The translations under genes and the position numbers were made by a program. The notes below the pieces were generated by a model. The model worked only from the letters and a program-made list of their open reading frames with translations, was not told where the DNA came from and searched no databases. A DNA stretch of 6,347 nucleotides from Syntrophobacter sp. SbD2 (GTDB lineage: Bacteria > Desulfobacterota > Syntrophobacteria > Syntrophobacterales > Syntrophobacteraceae), in assembly GCA_900290385.1 (NCBI GenBank), contig OMSV01000097.1, positions 1 through 6,347 of the forward strand. The letters run 5' to 3'. The stretch's first letter is position 1. Each line of letters begins with the position of its first letter. Positions 5,990 to 6,347 of the stretch are shown here, one piece after another.

Positions 5990-6347
5990 TTGTCAACGGT
6001 GAAAGCTCTCGTGATGACAGGTTTCGGTCTCAATTGCGATCTGGAAACCTCGTATGCGTTGGAAGTTGCCGGGGCGGAGGTGGAAAGAGTACACCTGAAC
6101 AGTCTCATTTCAGGCGAGAAATCATTGACCGCTTACCGGATCTTCGTGATAGGCGGAGGATTTTCCTGGGGTGACGACCACGGGGCCGGGGTAATTATGG
6201 CAGTGCGTCTCAAACACCGGCTCCAGGATCAGATCTTAGCATTTGTGGACACCGGCGGAATTGTGATCGGTATATGCAATGGCTTCCAGGTGCTGGTTAA
6301 TCTGGGACTTCTGCCGGGATTTCAGCGGGGCGAACTGAAGAGGGAAG
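5990..6347 (+). CDS. purQ: FGAM synthase glutaminase subunit PurQ, long type (partial, 5' end)
   Basis: PurQ releases ammonia from glutamine for PurL, which turns FGAR into FGAM (fourth step of purine synthesis). The first 119 residues are present and the frame runs off the right edge. They show a class I glutamine amidotransferase: MTGFGLNCDLET at 9-20, GGGFSWGDDHGAG at 55-67 (oxyanion-hole region), and the nucleophile elbow GICNGFQVL at 94-102 with catalytic Cys96, followed by LGLLPG. The TGFGLNC and FS-GDD-GAG forms resemble, from memory, longer PurQ proteins of about 260-270 residues in deltaproteobacteria rather than the ~225-residue B. subtilis type, whose motif is PGGFSYGDYLRAG. TTG at 5990 is the likely start given its ribosome site; GTG at 5999 is the alternative. 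The catalytic His and Glu lie beyond the window. Confidence 0.9.
   Translation, partial: MSTVKALVMTGFGLNCDLETSYALEVAGAEVERVHLNSLISGEKSLTAYRIFVIGGGFSWGDDHGAGVIMAVRLKHRLQDQILAFVDTGGIVIGICNGFQVLVNLGLLPGFQRGELKRE

Overview
This window is a compact stretch of co-directional genes, all on the + strand, covering most of a riboflavin cluster, nusB, a CooC-type nickel-maturation ATPase, and three purine genes. I see no mobile element, CRISPR array, tRNA, rRNA or convincing intrinsic terminator. The host looks like an anaerobic deltaproteobacterium (Desulfobacterota), perhaps a sulfate reducer or syntroph. That inference rests on the ribD-ribE-ribBA-ribH-nusB order, the RTGQTEG variant in RibB, the long-type PurQ, a free-standing IMP cyclohydrolase and a CooC protein, which implies a nickel CO dehydrogenase in the cell. 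The genus cannot be named from the sequence alone.

Layout. 1-116: last 37 codons of ribD. 129-791: ribE, riboflavin synthase. 792-897: a gap with a plausible internal promoter and a strong Shine-Dalgarno site. 898-2127: ribBA. 2124-2591: ribH, overlapping ribBA by ATGA. 2680-3126: nusB. 3188-3952: a CooC-like ATPase that probably starts at TTG. 3984-4586: the IMP cyclohydrolase half of PurH, with no AICAR transformylase domain. 4615-5910: purD. 5990 to the right edge: the first 119 codons of purQ, cut by the window. No gap reaches 300 bases; the longest is 106.

How the genes fit together. RibA (GTP cyclohydrolase II) and RibD feed the pyrimidine branch of riboflavin synthesis, and RibB supplies the four-carbon unit. 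RibH joins the two into lumazine, and RibE converts lumazine to riboflavin. PurD, PurQ and the PurH N-terminal domain are steps of de novo purine synthesis, the source of the GTP that RibA consumes. NusB, a transcription antitermination factor, is a very common neighbour of ribH. The CooC-like ATPase is the outlier: its known relatives help insert nickel into CO dehydrogenase, and no CODH gene lies in this window.

The points most worth a second look are the orphan cooC between nusB and the purine genes, the split purH, and a His-to-Gln change at a conserved metal-ligand position of the RibB domain. I found no clearly new multigene system.
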